Assembly: GCA_948471095.1 (NCBI GenBank)
Contig: CAOKRG010000023.1
Coordinates: 1-40,882, forward strand
Origin: an uncultured Oscillospiraceae bacterium
GTDB taxonomy: Bacteria; Bacillota; Clostridia; Oscillospirales; Acutalibacteraceae
Reading direction: 5' to 3'
DNA: 40,882 nucleotides
The notes below the pieces were generated by a model. That model did no database searches. It was not told the origin of the DNA and was given only the letters and a program-made list of their open reading frames with translations. Below, one piece after another: positions 1-7,486 of the stretch (positions are counted from its first letter, which is position 1; each line of letters opens with the position of its first letter). Position numbers and translations under genes: made by a program.

Positions 1-229
1 TGCAGGAAAGTACACTTTTTTGTAAGTCTTTGGGCCCGTACGGGGAATGCCTCTCCCGAAGCAGGAGGTTTTTTCTATTATATAAATGGAAACGGGGCCT
101 CTTTTTGCCCGCTCAGGCGCATTCCTTTCCTCCATATATGGTAGAGGATTTGGCCAAATACACAAGAATCCCCCCTTAATGTCAAAAAAGCCTTGGCGCT
201 CCCGAGAGGGTTTTCCGCCGTAAAAATGC

Positions 230-258
230 TTGCATTTTTCGCCAGGGTATGCTATGAT
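230..258 (+). promoter_or_regulatory. Promoter of rpsT
   Basis: TTGCAT at 230-235 and TATGAT at 253-258 are separated by exactly 17 bases. A TG one base upstream of the -10 box gives an extended -10. Transcription should start near 265, about 30 bases before the rpsT start. The sequence from 1 to 229 holds no gene that I recognise; it is comparatively AT-rich with only weak inverted repeats. Confidence 0.8.
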
Positions 259-295
259 ATCAGGTAGTATCACGATGGGTGAGGAGGTGTTACGC

Positions 296-556
296 TTGCC
301 AAACATCAAGTCCGCCAAAAAGCGCGTAAAGGTCATCGCTGTGAAGACCCTGAAGAACAAAGCGGCCAATTCCCAGCTTAAGACCCAGATCAAGAAAGCC
401 AACGCCGCCATTGACAGCAACGCCGGGGACCGTGAGGCCGCTGTGCGCGCCGCTGTGAAGAAGATAGACCAGGCCGCCGCGAAGGGCATCCTGCATAAGA
501 ACAACGCCGCCCGGAAAAAGGCCGCTCTGGCCAGAAAGCTGAACGCCGGAGCTTAG
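296..556 (+). CDS. rpsT: 30S ribosomal protein S20
   Basis: This encodes S20 (86 residues), a primary 16S rRNA-binding protein of the small subunit. The product is short, very rich in Lys, Ala and Arg, and begins with the typical MPNIKSAKKR. The start is a TTG at 296 preceded by GAGGAGG with good spacing; an upstream ATG in the same frame at 230 lies inside the promoter, so it is not used. The C-terminal part (HKNNAARKKAALARKL) is typical of the family. The gene is monocistronic with its own promoter. A UUG start is also used by E. coli rpsT, where it takes part in autoregulation; whether that applies here is inference. Confidence 0.95.
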   Translation: MPNIKSAKKRVKVIAVKTLKNKAANSQLKTQIKKANAAIDSNAGDREAAVRAAVKKIDQAAAKGILHKNNAARKKAALARKLNAGA

Positions 557-606
557 TCTCCCGTTCCTGCGCGGTATCGCGGTATCTTTTGCCGCTGGGG
601 CTTGGG

Positions 607-640
607 GCTCGCACCTTTGCGGGCGCCGGGCCTTTTGTCT
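607..640 (+). terminator. Possible rpsT terminator
   Basis: A 7-bp stem (GCTCGCA at 607-613, TGCGGGC at 618-624, one G-T pair) with a 4-base loop lies 50 bases after rpsT and is followed by a pyrimidine-rich stretch with TTTT. The U-tract is not immediate, so the call is tentative. Confidence 0.35.
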
Positions 641-680
641 TTCTTGAGCCTGTTCTAGCAAAAAATTCATAAAATCAAGG

Positions 681-709
681 TTGACTTTTCCCTCTTTTTT
701 GAGTATCAT
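681..709 (+). promoter_or_regulatory. Promoter of the 49-residue membrane protein
   Basis: TTGACT at 681-686 and TATCAT at 704-709 are spaced by 17 bases. The predicted transcription start is near 716, giving a leader of about 75 bases to the ATG at 792. Confidence 0.75.
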
Positions 710-791
710 GTTCTTATAAAAGCGTTTCGGGCGCCCCGGCCTTTCTCTGCCGCGGGCCCGGGCCGAACCACATTATTCGGAGGTGCACGAT

Positions 792-941
792 ATGAAAAAA
801 GGAACCAAGCTTACCCTGCTGGTAGGCGTGATTACCGCCATTGCGGCGGTGGCCGCTTCCGTCACCGCGCTGCTGCTCTACCTGGACCACAAAAAGGACG
901 AGGAAGAGCTGGAGCACTATCTGGACTGCTCCATTCAATAA
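792..941 (+). CDS. Small single-pass membrane protein, 49 residues
   Basis: A short gene beginning MKKGTKLTLL with GGAGG at 779-783, eight bases before the ATG. Residues about 7-30 form one strongly hydrophobic helix rich in Ala, Val and Leu. They are followed by a charged tail (DHKKDEEELEHYL) ending in CSIQ. I see no lipobox and no clear signal-peptidase site, so an N-in or C-in membrane anchor with a soluble acidic tail is likely. I do not recognise the family. A dedicated promoter and a good ribosome site argue that it is real rather than a chance frame. Two small hairpins (974-995 with loop TTT, 1006-1021) follow it before the next gene. Confidence 0.7.
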   Translation: MKKGTKLTLLVGVITAIAAVAASVTALLLYLDHKKDEEELEHYLDCSIQ

Positions 942-1045
942 GAAGATTCTGCCGTTTTGCCTCACGGCGCTGGTGGGGCAGCTTTGCTGTCCCCATAAAG
1001 GGAGCGGTGGATTCTTCCACCATGTCTTTAGGAGGAAAAATCTTC

Positions 1046-1345
1046 ATGCTCAACCAGAATGGTTTCGATCTGTGGGCTGACGGCTACGAGGACGCCGTGG
1101 GCCTTTCTGATGTTTCAGACACATACCCCTTTGCGGGATATAAAAAAGTCCTCAACGCCATTTATCAGGCCGTGCTGGAGCGGGGCGCTCCGGATGTGCT
1201 GGACGTGGGCTTCGGCACAGGGGTCTTGACTTCCCGGCTCTATGAGAAGGGCTGCCGGATCTGGGGCCAGGACTTCTCCGGTTCCCACTGCGCGGGAGTC
1301 CTGAGCCTGGAAGGGCCACGGGTTCGCGTTGCGGGCGGGGCCTAA
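1046..1345 (+). pseudogene. Truncated class I SAM-dependent methyltransferase
   Basis: The 99-residue product starts MLNQNGFDLWADGYEDAVGL after GGAGG at 1031-1035. It contains SAM-binding motif I (VLDVGFGTGVLTSRLYEKGC) and the acidic end of strand beta-2 (IWGQDF). Members of this clostridial family are usually about 240-250 residues. Here the similarity stops right after GQDFS, and the remaining 22 residues look unrelated. The C-terminal two thirds of the Rossmann fold and all substrate-binding parts are missing, so it should be inactive. I could not find the missing part in another frame before the next gene starts at 1371, so a deletion is more likely than a frameshift. Confidence 0.7.
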
Positions 1346-1370
1346 GATCGATCGGAGGTATTCTTTAAAT

Positions 1371-2285
1371 ATGAAATATGTTAACATCGGCGGCGAGCTG
1401 AAAGCTTCCGCCATTGCCTTGGGCTGCATGCGCATTTCCTCGCTGGACCAGCCCGCCTTGTCCCGCCATATCCACACCGCCCTGGACGCTGGGCTGAACT
1501 TCTTCGACCACGCCGATATTTACGGCGGGGGCCAGTGCGAGTCCGCTTTCGGCCAGCTGCTGGCGGCGGAGCCCGGCCTGCGGGAGCGCATGGTCTTGCA
1601 GAGCAAGTGCGGCATCCGGCCCAACCAATACGACTTTTCCAAAGAGCACATTGTAAAAAGCGTGGAGGGCATCCTTGGCCGCCTGGGCACGGACCGGCTG
1701 GACCTACTCCTCCTCCACCGCCCGGACGCTTTGATGGAGCCCGAGGAGGTCGCCGAAGCTTTTGACGAGCTGGAAGCCAGCGGCAAGGTGCTGCGCTTCG
1801 GGGTCAGCAACTTTACCGCCCGGCAGATGGAGCTGCTCCAGTCCGCCTTGAAGCAAAAGCTGGCGGTGAACCAGATGCAGTTCGGCCTGATGTGCACCGG
1901 CCTGGTGGACCACGGCGTCTGCGCCAACACGGAATTCCCCCATGCCGCCGACCGGGACGGCGAGGTCCTGGATTACTGCCGCCTGAAGGGCGTGACCATT
2001 CAGGCCTGGTCGCCCTTCCAGTACGGCTTTTTCGAGGGCGTTTTCCTGGACAACCCCAAATTTCCGGAGCTCAACGCCAAGCTGCAGGAGATGGCGGGCC
2101 GGTATGGGGCCAGTACGCAGGCCATTGCCGCCGCCTGGATTCTCCGCCACCCGGCAAAGATGCAGGTAATCGCCGGCACCACCAATACCCAGCGTCTTGC
2201 GGACCTGTGCACCGCCTGCCAGGTAGACCTGTCCCGGGAGGACTGGTACGCCCTCTATTTGGCGGCTGGCAATAGGTTGCCCTAA
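1371..2285 (+). CDS. Aldo/keto reductase, YdhF-like
   Basis: A 304-residue NADPH-dependent oxidoreductase with a TIM-barrel fold. The catalytic tetrad is visible: Asp46 and Tyr51 in FFDHADIYG, Lys79 in LQSKC and His116 in LLLHRPD. The later WSPFQYGFF segment matches the cofactor-side loop of the YdhF-type branch. The ATG at 1371 has GGAGG at 1354-1358; an in-frame ATG at 1329 lies inside the methyltransferase remnant and lacks a ribosome site. The substrate cannot be told from sequence. The gene may be co-transcribed with the truncated methyltransferase upstream (25-base gap). A hairpin repeat begins directly after its stop codon. Confidence 0.9.
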   Translation: MKYVNIGGELKASAIALGCMRISSLDQPALSRHIHTALDAGLNFFDHADIYGGGQCESAFGQLLAAEPGLRERMVLQSKCGIRPNQYDFSKEHIVKSVEGILGRLGTDRLDLLLLHRPDALMEPEEVAEAFDELEASGKVLRFGVSNFTARQMELLQSALKQKLAVNQMQFGLMCTGLVDHGVCANTEFPHAADRDGEVLDYCRLKGVTIQAWSPFQYGFFEGVFLDNPKFPELNAKLQEMAGRYGASTQAIAAAWILRHPAKMQVIAGTTNTQRLADLCTACQVDLSREDWYALYLAAGNRLP

Positions 2286-2286
2286 A

Positions 2287-2443
2287 GCCTCCGTTGGGCC
2301 AAGGCCCGAAAGTAAGAACCTGTATTCACAACTGAAGAAACAGGTAAAAGTAGGGAAAATACGCGGTCCAGGGGCGTCGACGTTCGCTCCGCGAAGTCGT
2401 GGCCCCTTCGGGACGACTTGGCGAAGCCAATGTCATGAGTCCC
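2287..2443 (+). repeat. Composite hairpin repeat element
   Basis: This fills most of the gap after the aldo/keto reductase. It begins with CCTCCG one base after the stop codon, followed by a GGGCC-aa-GGCCC hairpin, the linker AAGAACC, and ACCTGT...ACAGGT. Then come two related modules: CGACGTTCGC-tcc-GCGAAGTCG at 2378-2399, and GGGACGACTTGGC-gaa-GCCAATGTC...GTCCC at 2410-2443. The second is a reverse-oriented copy of modules at 9248, 22841 and 27190. The stretch around 2361-2403 is also related to the reverse complement of 27495-27537. Both hairpins keep one bulged purine. Confidence 0.75.
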
Positions 2444-2490
2444 GACCTTCTTTTCCTATCGTTTGGCGCAGAAGTAATAGTTTAGAATGA

Positions 2491-2516
2491 AAAGCGCGGC
2501 ATATGCCGCGTTTTTT
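2491..2516 (+). terminator. Terminator-like hairpin before the peptide-binding lipoprotein gene
   Basis: A perfect palindrome CGCGGCATATGCCGCG at 2495-2510 is preceded by AAAG and followed by TTTTTT. It has the form of an intrinsic terminator but lies only 20 bases before the next start codon. It may end transcripts from the repeat region or the aldo/keto reductase. If transcription starts upstream of it, it would act as a leader hairpin. No well-spaced promoter was found between it and the gene. Confidence 0.5.
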
Positions 2517-2536
2517 GTGAAAAAAGGAGCGCTTAT

Positions 2537-4132
2537 ATGAAGAAAATCTCCCTCTTTGTTCTCTGCGTCCTCTGCGCTTTGAGCGTTCTGCCCGCCTGCG
2601 GCAGCTCCTACCAGGAGGACATGGATTTTACCTGCCTGCTGCCCCAAAACATCGACACCCTGGACCCCCAGATTGCCGCCCGGTCCTCCTCCTATTTGGT
2701 CATCAGCTCCCTGTTCCAGGGCCTGTGCCGCATCGACGCCAAGGGAGACGTGCGGCCCGGCGCGGCCCGGAAGTGGAGCTCCAATGAGAATTACACGCAG
2801 TTTACCTTTCACCTCTATAAGGACTCCCTGTGGAGCAACGGGGACCCGGTCACCGCAAACGACTTTCTTTTCGCCATCCAGCGGGCCCTGCGCCCAGAGA
2901 CCGCCACGCCGTCGGTGGACGACCTCTTTATTATTCAAGGAGCCCGCGCGGTGTATAACGGGGAGGCGGATCCGTCCCAGCTGGGCGTGTGGGCCGTGGA
3001 CGAGCACACCCTGGTGGTACAGCTGGAAAAAAGCTACCCCGACTTCCCCGCCCTGACCGCCGGCGCCCACTATATGCCCTGCAACCAGGCTTATTTTGAG
3101 TCCTGCGCCGGCCACTACGGCCTTTCTTCCGAGTACCTGATCACCAACGGCCCCTTCACCTTCCCCAGCATCTACGCCTGGAACACGGATTATGGCTCCC
3201 GAAAGGTGGAGCTGGAGCCTTCCAGCACGTACCGGGGGTACGAAGATACGGCCCCGGCTAAACTGACCTTTTTGGTGGACTATGACGACGCGTACCTGAG
3301 CGACCCGGTTTCCGCCCTGGTAAACGGCCAAAACGACATCGCCTCCCTGACCGAGACCGCCGCCAAAGAGGCCGGCCGGCAGGGCTGCGGCATACAGGTG
3401 CTGGACGACGCCGTGACCGGCCTGCTGCTGAACCCGGAGTCGGAAAAGCTGAAGGAGCCCCAAATCCGGGAAGTCTTCATCAAAACCCTGGACCGCCAGG
3501 AGCTGCTGGACCGCCGCATGGATAAAAACAGCGCGGAGGCTATGGGCATTATGGCCGACTGCGTCCGCTGGGGCGGCGAATATTACTACGCGGACGGAGC
3601 CGCCATGTTCGCCCAGCAGAACGACGAGGTGATGACCGAGGTGCTTCCCGGGCTGCTAAAAGCCCTTAAGGAGAAAACCCTGCCCAGCATCACCGTAATC
3701 TGCCCGGACGATGAGGAGTCCATCAACATCGCCAACGGGCTGCTGGTCTGCTGGAACAGCAAGCTGGGCAACGCCTACAACATTCAGCCCCTGCCGGACG
3801 CGGAATTCCAGGAGCGCATCGCAGCCGGGGACTACCAGGCCGCCATCTACACCCTGCGGGCCGGAGGGACCATCCCCTACCAAACCCTTAAGGCCTTTGA
3901 GAGCAGCTCTACCCCGGCTTTGCTGAAAAGCCCGGAATATGACGCCATGCTCCACTCCCTGAGCTTTGACCTGAGCTCCTACCGGGAGCTGGAATCCTAT
4001 CTGCAAAACCAGTACCTCTTCTATCCCCTGTTCAGCGACAAAAGCTATTATGTCAGCAGCCCCAACAGCAAGGACATTGTGGCCTCGCCGGACCTGACCA
4101 TTGACTTTTCCCGCGCCAAGAAAATAGCGTAA
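2537..4132 (+). CDS. Peptide/oligopeptide ABC transporter substrate-binding lipoprotein
   Basis: A 531-residue extracellular solute-binding protein of family 5 (OppA/DppA type). The N terminus is a lipoprotein signal: MKK, a hydrophobic stretch and the lipobox LPAC with Cys21, so the mature protein should be lipid-anchored on the outer face of the membrane. Family features visible are the early DTLDPQIA segment, the FHLYKDSLWSNGDPVTANDF block and the LITNGPF segment. GGAG at 2526-2529 supports the ATG. No permease or ATPase gene is nearby, so it is an orphan binding protein that must share a transporter encoded elsewhere or act as a sensor. Exact ligand unknown. Confidence 0.88.
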   Translation: MKKISLFVLCVLCALSVLPACGSSYQEDMDFTCLLPQNIDTLDPQIAARSSSYLVISSLFQGLCRIDAKGDVRPGAARKWSSNENYTQFTFHLYKDSLWSNGDPVTANDFLFAIQRALRPETATPSVDDLFIIQGARAVYNGEADPSQLGVWAVDEHTLVVQLEKSYPDFPALTAGAHYMPCNQAYFESCAGHYGLSSEYLITNGPFTFPSIYAWNTDYGSRKVELEPSSTYRGYEDTAPAKLTFLVDYDDAYLSDPVSALVNGQNDIASLTETAAKEAGRQGCGIQVLDDAVTGLLLNPESEKLKEPQIREVFIKTLDRQELLDRRMDKNSAEAMGIMADCVRWGGEYYYADGAAMFAQQNDEVMTEVLPGLLKALKEKTLPSITVICPDDEESINIANGLLVCWNSKLGNAYNIQPLPDAEFQERIAAGDYQAAIYTLRAGGTIPYQTLKAFESSSTPALLKSPEYDAMLHSLSFDLSSYRELESYLQNQYLFYPLFSDKSYYVSSPNSKDIVASPDLTIDFSRAKKIA

Positions 4133-4136
4133 GAAT

Positions 4137-4178
4137 GGGAAACCCGCATGCCAAACCTCCTCGGCATGCGGGTTTCCC
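4137..4178 (+). terminator. Bidirectional terminator hairpin
   Basis: A perfect 16-bp stem (4137-4152 with 4163-4178) and a 10-base loop lie four bases after the lipoprotein stop codon, between convergent genes. The right arm ends GGGTTTCCC without a long U-tract, so termination would rely on stem strength. Confidence 0.65.
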
Positions 4179-4229
4179 CATCACGTCAAAAGCCCGTGGG
4201 CCTTTCCAAAATGTTTCGGTAATTGGCCT

Positions 4230-4772
4230 TTATCCATTCCGGCCGAACTTTTCGAATTTCAGCGAGCGGGGGATGAACTTCTTCACCGCGTCCAAGAGCT
4301 CCTCGTCCGGGTCGAACACCACCAGGGTCTTCCCTGTCTTACCGCTGCGGACAATCATGTACCAGGCGTCCCGGCCGTCCCGGAACTGGGTGGCATAGAT
4401 TCGGGAGTCAAAGGAGCGTGTCTTGAGCCGGGCCGCGCTCTCCGCGTATTTGCCAATGTCTTCGCAGGTGTCGCATTCAAAGGAGGTCATGCGCTTCCGG
4501 GAGGAGCGGTTCAAAATTTTATCTACCGTGACGAAGCCATTGGTCAGGCTGTATTCATATTCCAAAACTTGCATGGAGATGAGTTTGTAGCCGCCAAAAA
4601 TGGCGCCAGCCCAAATAAGCAGGGTCAGCATCGGAAAGGCGATGATGAGAAAGCCCACCACAAAGCCAATGACGCACACCACCAGAATGGCCGCAAGAAC
4701 ACCGGCGATTATGAGCATGTCCATGGGCTCCATCTTCTTTTTGACCATGCGTTCCACGAATACGTCGTTCAT
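4230..4772 (-). CDS. Small two-helix membrane protein, DUF6106-like
   Basis: A 180-residue protein beginning MNDVFVERMVKKK. Two adjacent hydrophobic helices occupy about residues 18-42 and 44-62 (AFPMLTLLIWAGAIFGGYKL). A soluble domain follows with EYSLTNGFVTVDKILNRSSR and four Asp/Glu/Cys-containing strands (FECDTCEDIGKYAE). The layout matches a clostridial family I recall as DUF6106, which has no known function. An AAGGA site precedes the ATG, and a clear promoter lies upstream, so it is transcribed alone. The downstream neighbour converges on it. Confidence 0.75.
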   Translation of the reverse strand: MNDVFVERMVKKKMEPMDMLIIAGVLAAILVVCVIGFVVGFLIIAFPMLTLLIWAGAIFGGYKLISMQVLEYEYSLTNGFVTVDKILNRSSRKRMTSFECDTCEDIGKYAESAARLKTRSFDSRIYATQFRDGRDAWYMIVRSGKTGKTLVVFDPDEELLDAVKKFIPRSLKFEKFGRNG

Positions 4773-4814
4773 TTTTTTGTTTCCTTTCTCTGGCAGATTT
4801 GAGGGATTTTATAT

Positions 4815-4843
4815 ATTTTAGCACAGATATACGGGAAATTCAA
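4815..4843 (-). promoter_or_regulatory. Promoter of the DUF6106-like gene
   Basis: On the minus strand TTGAAT (4838-4843) and TAAAAT (4815-4820) are separated by 17 bases. The surrounding sequence is AT-rich, in contrast to the GC-rich flanks. Confidence 0.75.
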
Positions 4844-5005
4844 TAGGCAGACGGAAGGGGGACGGCAGACGCCGCCCCTCCTCTGGCCTGTTTGGGCAAG
4901 CGCAGGCCGCGCCTCTTGCAAAATACGGCACGGTTTGCAGGGGCGCGGGAAGCGCAGGACGCCGTCCTCCGCGCGGCCAATCCGGCAGGCCAAAGCTTCC
5001 AGGGT

Positions 5006-5581
5006 TCAGCCCCCCACCGCGTTCCAGTTGTCCTTGATGTAAATGACCCCGGAGATTACCGTGACCGCCGCCACCGCCCAGCACAAAACCTGGGTGACCA
5101 GCTGCACCGCCCCAATATTCGTGGGGTCCGCGAGAGCCGCCGCAAAATAGAAGAAAAGGATGGTGAGCATTTGCAGCACGGTCTTCACCTTGCCCCACAT
5201 GTTGGCGGCGATGACCTTCTGCCCGGCCGCCGCCAGCATCCGGACGCCCGCCACGGCGAACTCCCGGAACAGCACCACGGCCAGCACCACCGGGCTGCAC
5301 ACGCCATCCACCACCATGTAGATCAAGGCCGCGGTGGTCAGCATCTTGTCCGCCAGGGGGTCGGCAAATTTGCCAAAATCGGTAACCAGGTTGTTCTTTC
5401 GGGCCAGATAGCCGTCCAGAAAATCCGTCAGGCTGGCAATAGCGAAGACCGCCCCCGCCGTGAAGGACCACAGCGGGCTGAAGTCCTCCCGCCCATAGTG
5501 GGAGACGGCGGCAAACGCCATAAACACCGGCACCAGCGCTACCCGGAGCAGAGTCAGTTTATTGGGCAGGTTCATTTTCAT
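5006..5581 (-). CDS. pgsA: CDP-diacylglycerol-glycerol-3-phosphate 3-phosphatidyltransferase
   Basis: This 191-residue integral membrane enzyme condenses CDP-diacylglycerol with glycerol 3-phosphate to phosphatidylglycerol phosphate, the committed step to phosphatidylglycerol and cardiolipin. The CDP-alcohol phosphatidyltransferase motif is complete: Asp56-Gly57, Ala60-Arg61, Gly70, Asp74 and Asp78, within DGYLARKN and GKFADPLAD. Several hydrophobic helices follow. It starts 13 bases after the rimO stop codon with GGAGG at good spacing, so it is the last gene of the YihY-Nudix-Nudix-rimO-pgsA transcript. rimO-pgsA adjacency is common in Firmicutes. Confidence 0.95.
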   Translation of the reverse strand: MKMNLPNKLTLLRVALVPVFMAFAAVSHYGREDFSPLWSFTAGAVFAIASLTDFLDGYLARKNNLVTDFGKFADPLADKMLTTAALIYMVVDGVCSPVVLAVVLFREFAVAGVRMLAAAGQKVIAANMWGKVKTVLQMLTILFFYFAAALADPTNIGAVQLVTQVLCWAVAAVTVISGVIYIKDNWNAVGG

Positions 5582-5594
5582 CCGAGAGCCCCTC

Positions 5595-6926
5595 CTATTC
5601 CACCAAACTGCCGGTCAGGTCGCCGTTCATCCAATCCTCAATCTCCACGTTGACGAAATGCCCCAGGGCCGGACGCCTGCCGTTTGCGGTAAAGAAAACC
5701 TTGCCGTCCACGTCCGGGGCGTTCAGATAGGACCGGCCGAACCAGCACTCGGCGTACCGGTCGAAGCCCTCCACCAGCACGGGGAGGGTCCGGCCCACAT
5801 AGTCCTGGCATTTCCGGTCCATAATGTCGATCTGGGCGTCCATGATGATCTCCGCCCGGCGCTCCTTTTCCTCCTGGTCCACCTGGTCCGGGAGCTCCGC
5901 CGCCGGAGTGCCCTCCTCCTGGGAATAGGGAAAGCATCCCAGCCAGTCGAACCGCGCCTCCTTCACAAACTCCGCCAGCTGAGTGAAGTCCTCCCCGGTC
6001 TCGCCGGGGAAGCCGGTGATCAGCGTGGTGCGCAGAACGACCCCCGGCACCCGCTCCCGGATCTTTTCAATCAGCGCTGTCAGGGAGGCCCGGTCTCCCC
6101 GGCGGTTCATGGCCTTGAGCACTGGGCCTGAGCAGTGCTGCAGGGGCAGGTCGATGTAGGGCAGCACCTTTTCCTCCTGGGCCATCACGTCTAAGAGCTC
6201 GTCCGTAATGGCGTCCGGGTAGCAGTACAGAACCCGCAGCCACGCGACGCCCTCGATTTGACACAGCCTCCGGAGGAGCTCTGCCAGAGAATATTTCCCA
6301 TAAAGGTCGATTCCATATCTTGTGGTGTCCTGGGCGATAAGCACCAGCTCCCTGGCCCCGTCCGCCGCCAGGGCCCGGGCCTCTTCCTCAATGTTCTCCA
6401 TGGTACGGCTCCGGTAGCCGCCCCGGATATCGGGAATGGCGCAGTAGGAGCAGCGGTTGTCGCAGCCCTCGGCAATTTTTAAGTAGGCGGACCAACTGGG
6501 GGTGGTCAACTCCCGCTCTCCGCACAGAGGCAGCTTGTCCTTTTGGGGAAAGGCCTCCACGGCCCCTTCCTCCAGCAGCCGGTTTATGTAGGCGGCGGGG
6601 TCCCCGTTGGCCCCAATGCCCAGCACGCCGTCCAGCTCGGGGATTTCTTTGCGCATCTCCTCCTGGTAGCGCTCCGCCAGGCATCCCGTGGCCACCAGTT
6701 TTTTGATCCGGCCCTCCTTCTTCAGCAGGCCCAGCTCCAAAATCTCATCGATGGACTCCTTTTTAGCGCTGTCGATAAAGCCGCAGGTGTTGACGATGGC
6801 CACGTCCGCCATGGCCACGTCGTCCACCAGCTCAAAGCCCGCCGCCTTGAGCTTGGCCATAAAGACCTCGCCGTCCACCTGGTTTTTTGCGCAGCCCAGG
6901 CTGATCATTCCTACTTTTACAGGCAT
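5595..6926 (-). CDS. rimO: Ribosomal protein S12 methylthiotransferase RimO
   Basis: A radical-SAM enzyme of 443 residues that adds a methylthio group to the conserved Asp of ribosomal protein S12. It has the three domains of the family. The N-terminal UPF0004 domain holds Cys12, Cys48 and Cys82 for one Fe-S cluster (SLGCAKNQVD, TCGFIDSAKKESIDE, GCLAERY). The radical-SAM domain has Cys155, Cys159 and Cys162 in EGCDNRCSYC. A C-terminal TRAM domain ends in VEIEDWMNGDLTGSL. AAGGAGG lies before the ATG. IDSAKKESI distinguishes RimO from MiaB. Only 27 bases separate it from the upstream Nudix gene. Confidence 0.96.
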   Translation of the reverse strand: MPVKVGMISLGCAKNQVDGEVFMAKLKAAGFELVDDVAMADVAIVNTCGFIDSAKKESIDEILELGLLKKEGRIKKLVATGCLAERYQEEMRKEIPELDGVLGIGANGDPAAYINRLLEEGAVEAFPQKDKLPLCGERELTTPSWSAYLKIAEGCDNRCSYCAIPDIRGGYRSRTMENIEEEARALAADGARELVLIAQDTTRYGIDLYGKYSLAELLRRLCQIEGVAWLRVLYCYPDAITDELLDVMAQEEKVLPYIDLPLQHCSGPVLKAMNRRGDRASLTALIEKIRERVPGVVLRTTLITGFPGETGEDFTQLAEFVKEARFDWLGCFPYSQEEGTPAAELPDQVDQEEKERRAEIIMDAQIDIMDRKCQDYVGRTLPVLVEGFDRYAECWFGRSYLNAPDVDGKVFFTANGRRPALGHFVNVEIEDWMNGDLTGSLVE

Positions 6927-6953
6927 CTTTTTTCCTCCTTATTGAGAGTGGGG

Positions 6954-7484
6954 TTATAAAACAGGTTCTTGCGCGGCCAGTTTTCGCACCGCTTCGAAAA
7001 ATTCATCGCTGTAGGCCCCGGCCAAAATCTCTCCGGCCCGGGCCTTTCGCTCCCATTCATCGATGGGGAACCATCGGGCCCCGTCCACTTCGCCGGGCTG
7101 GAGCGCAAGGCCGGCAGGGTCCGCGTCCCGGCGCAGGCCGTAAACATCCATGAGAAAGGGTTCTCCCCCCATGCCCTCCGACCGGCGGCGGGTGAGGAAC
7201 GCCAGCTCTTCCGGGGCGGCGGCAAGGCCGGTCTCCTCCTGGAGCTCCCGCGCCGCGCCCTCCAGGCTGGCCTCCCCGGCCAGCACGCCTCCGCCGGGGT
7301 TCTCCCACACGCCGGGCATCTGCTTCTTTTCCATGCTGCGCAGGGTGCACAGCACCTCCCGCCGGGAGCTGACCACCACAATGGTCACCGCCAGGTGGTA
7401 TTCCCCCGGCCCCTGGGGCTGGCCCCGCTCTATGGTGCGGCCGGTCCGGTTCCCCTCTGCGTCGTACATATCCCACTGTTCCAT
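6954..7484 (-). CDS. Nudix hydrolase, second of a tandem pair
   Basis: A 176-residue Nudix protein. The Nudix box runs from residue 65 to 87 (G-x5-E-x7-REL-x-EE-x-GL; RELQEETGL), with the metal-binding Glu residues present. The N terminus MEQWDMYDAEGNRTGRT is the lead-in shared with isopentenyl-diphosphate isomerase-like and YfcD-like Nudix proteins, so the substrate is unclear. A longer in-frame reading to 7847 exists but runs through the neighbouring gene; AAGGAG before the ATG at 7484 decides the start. It begins two bases after the stop of its paralogue and shares the same box position and C-terminal layout. Confidence 0.88.
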   Translation of the reverse strand: MEQWDMYDAEGNRTGRTIERGQPQGPGEYHLAVTIVVVSSRREVLCTLRSMEKKQMPGVWENPGGGVLAGEASLEGAARELQEETGLAAAPEELAFLTRRRSEGMGGEPFLMDVYGLRRDADPAGLALQPGEVDGARWFPIDEWERKARAGEILAGAYSDEFFEAVRKLAAQEPVL

Positions 7485-7486
7485 GA

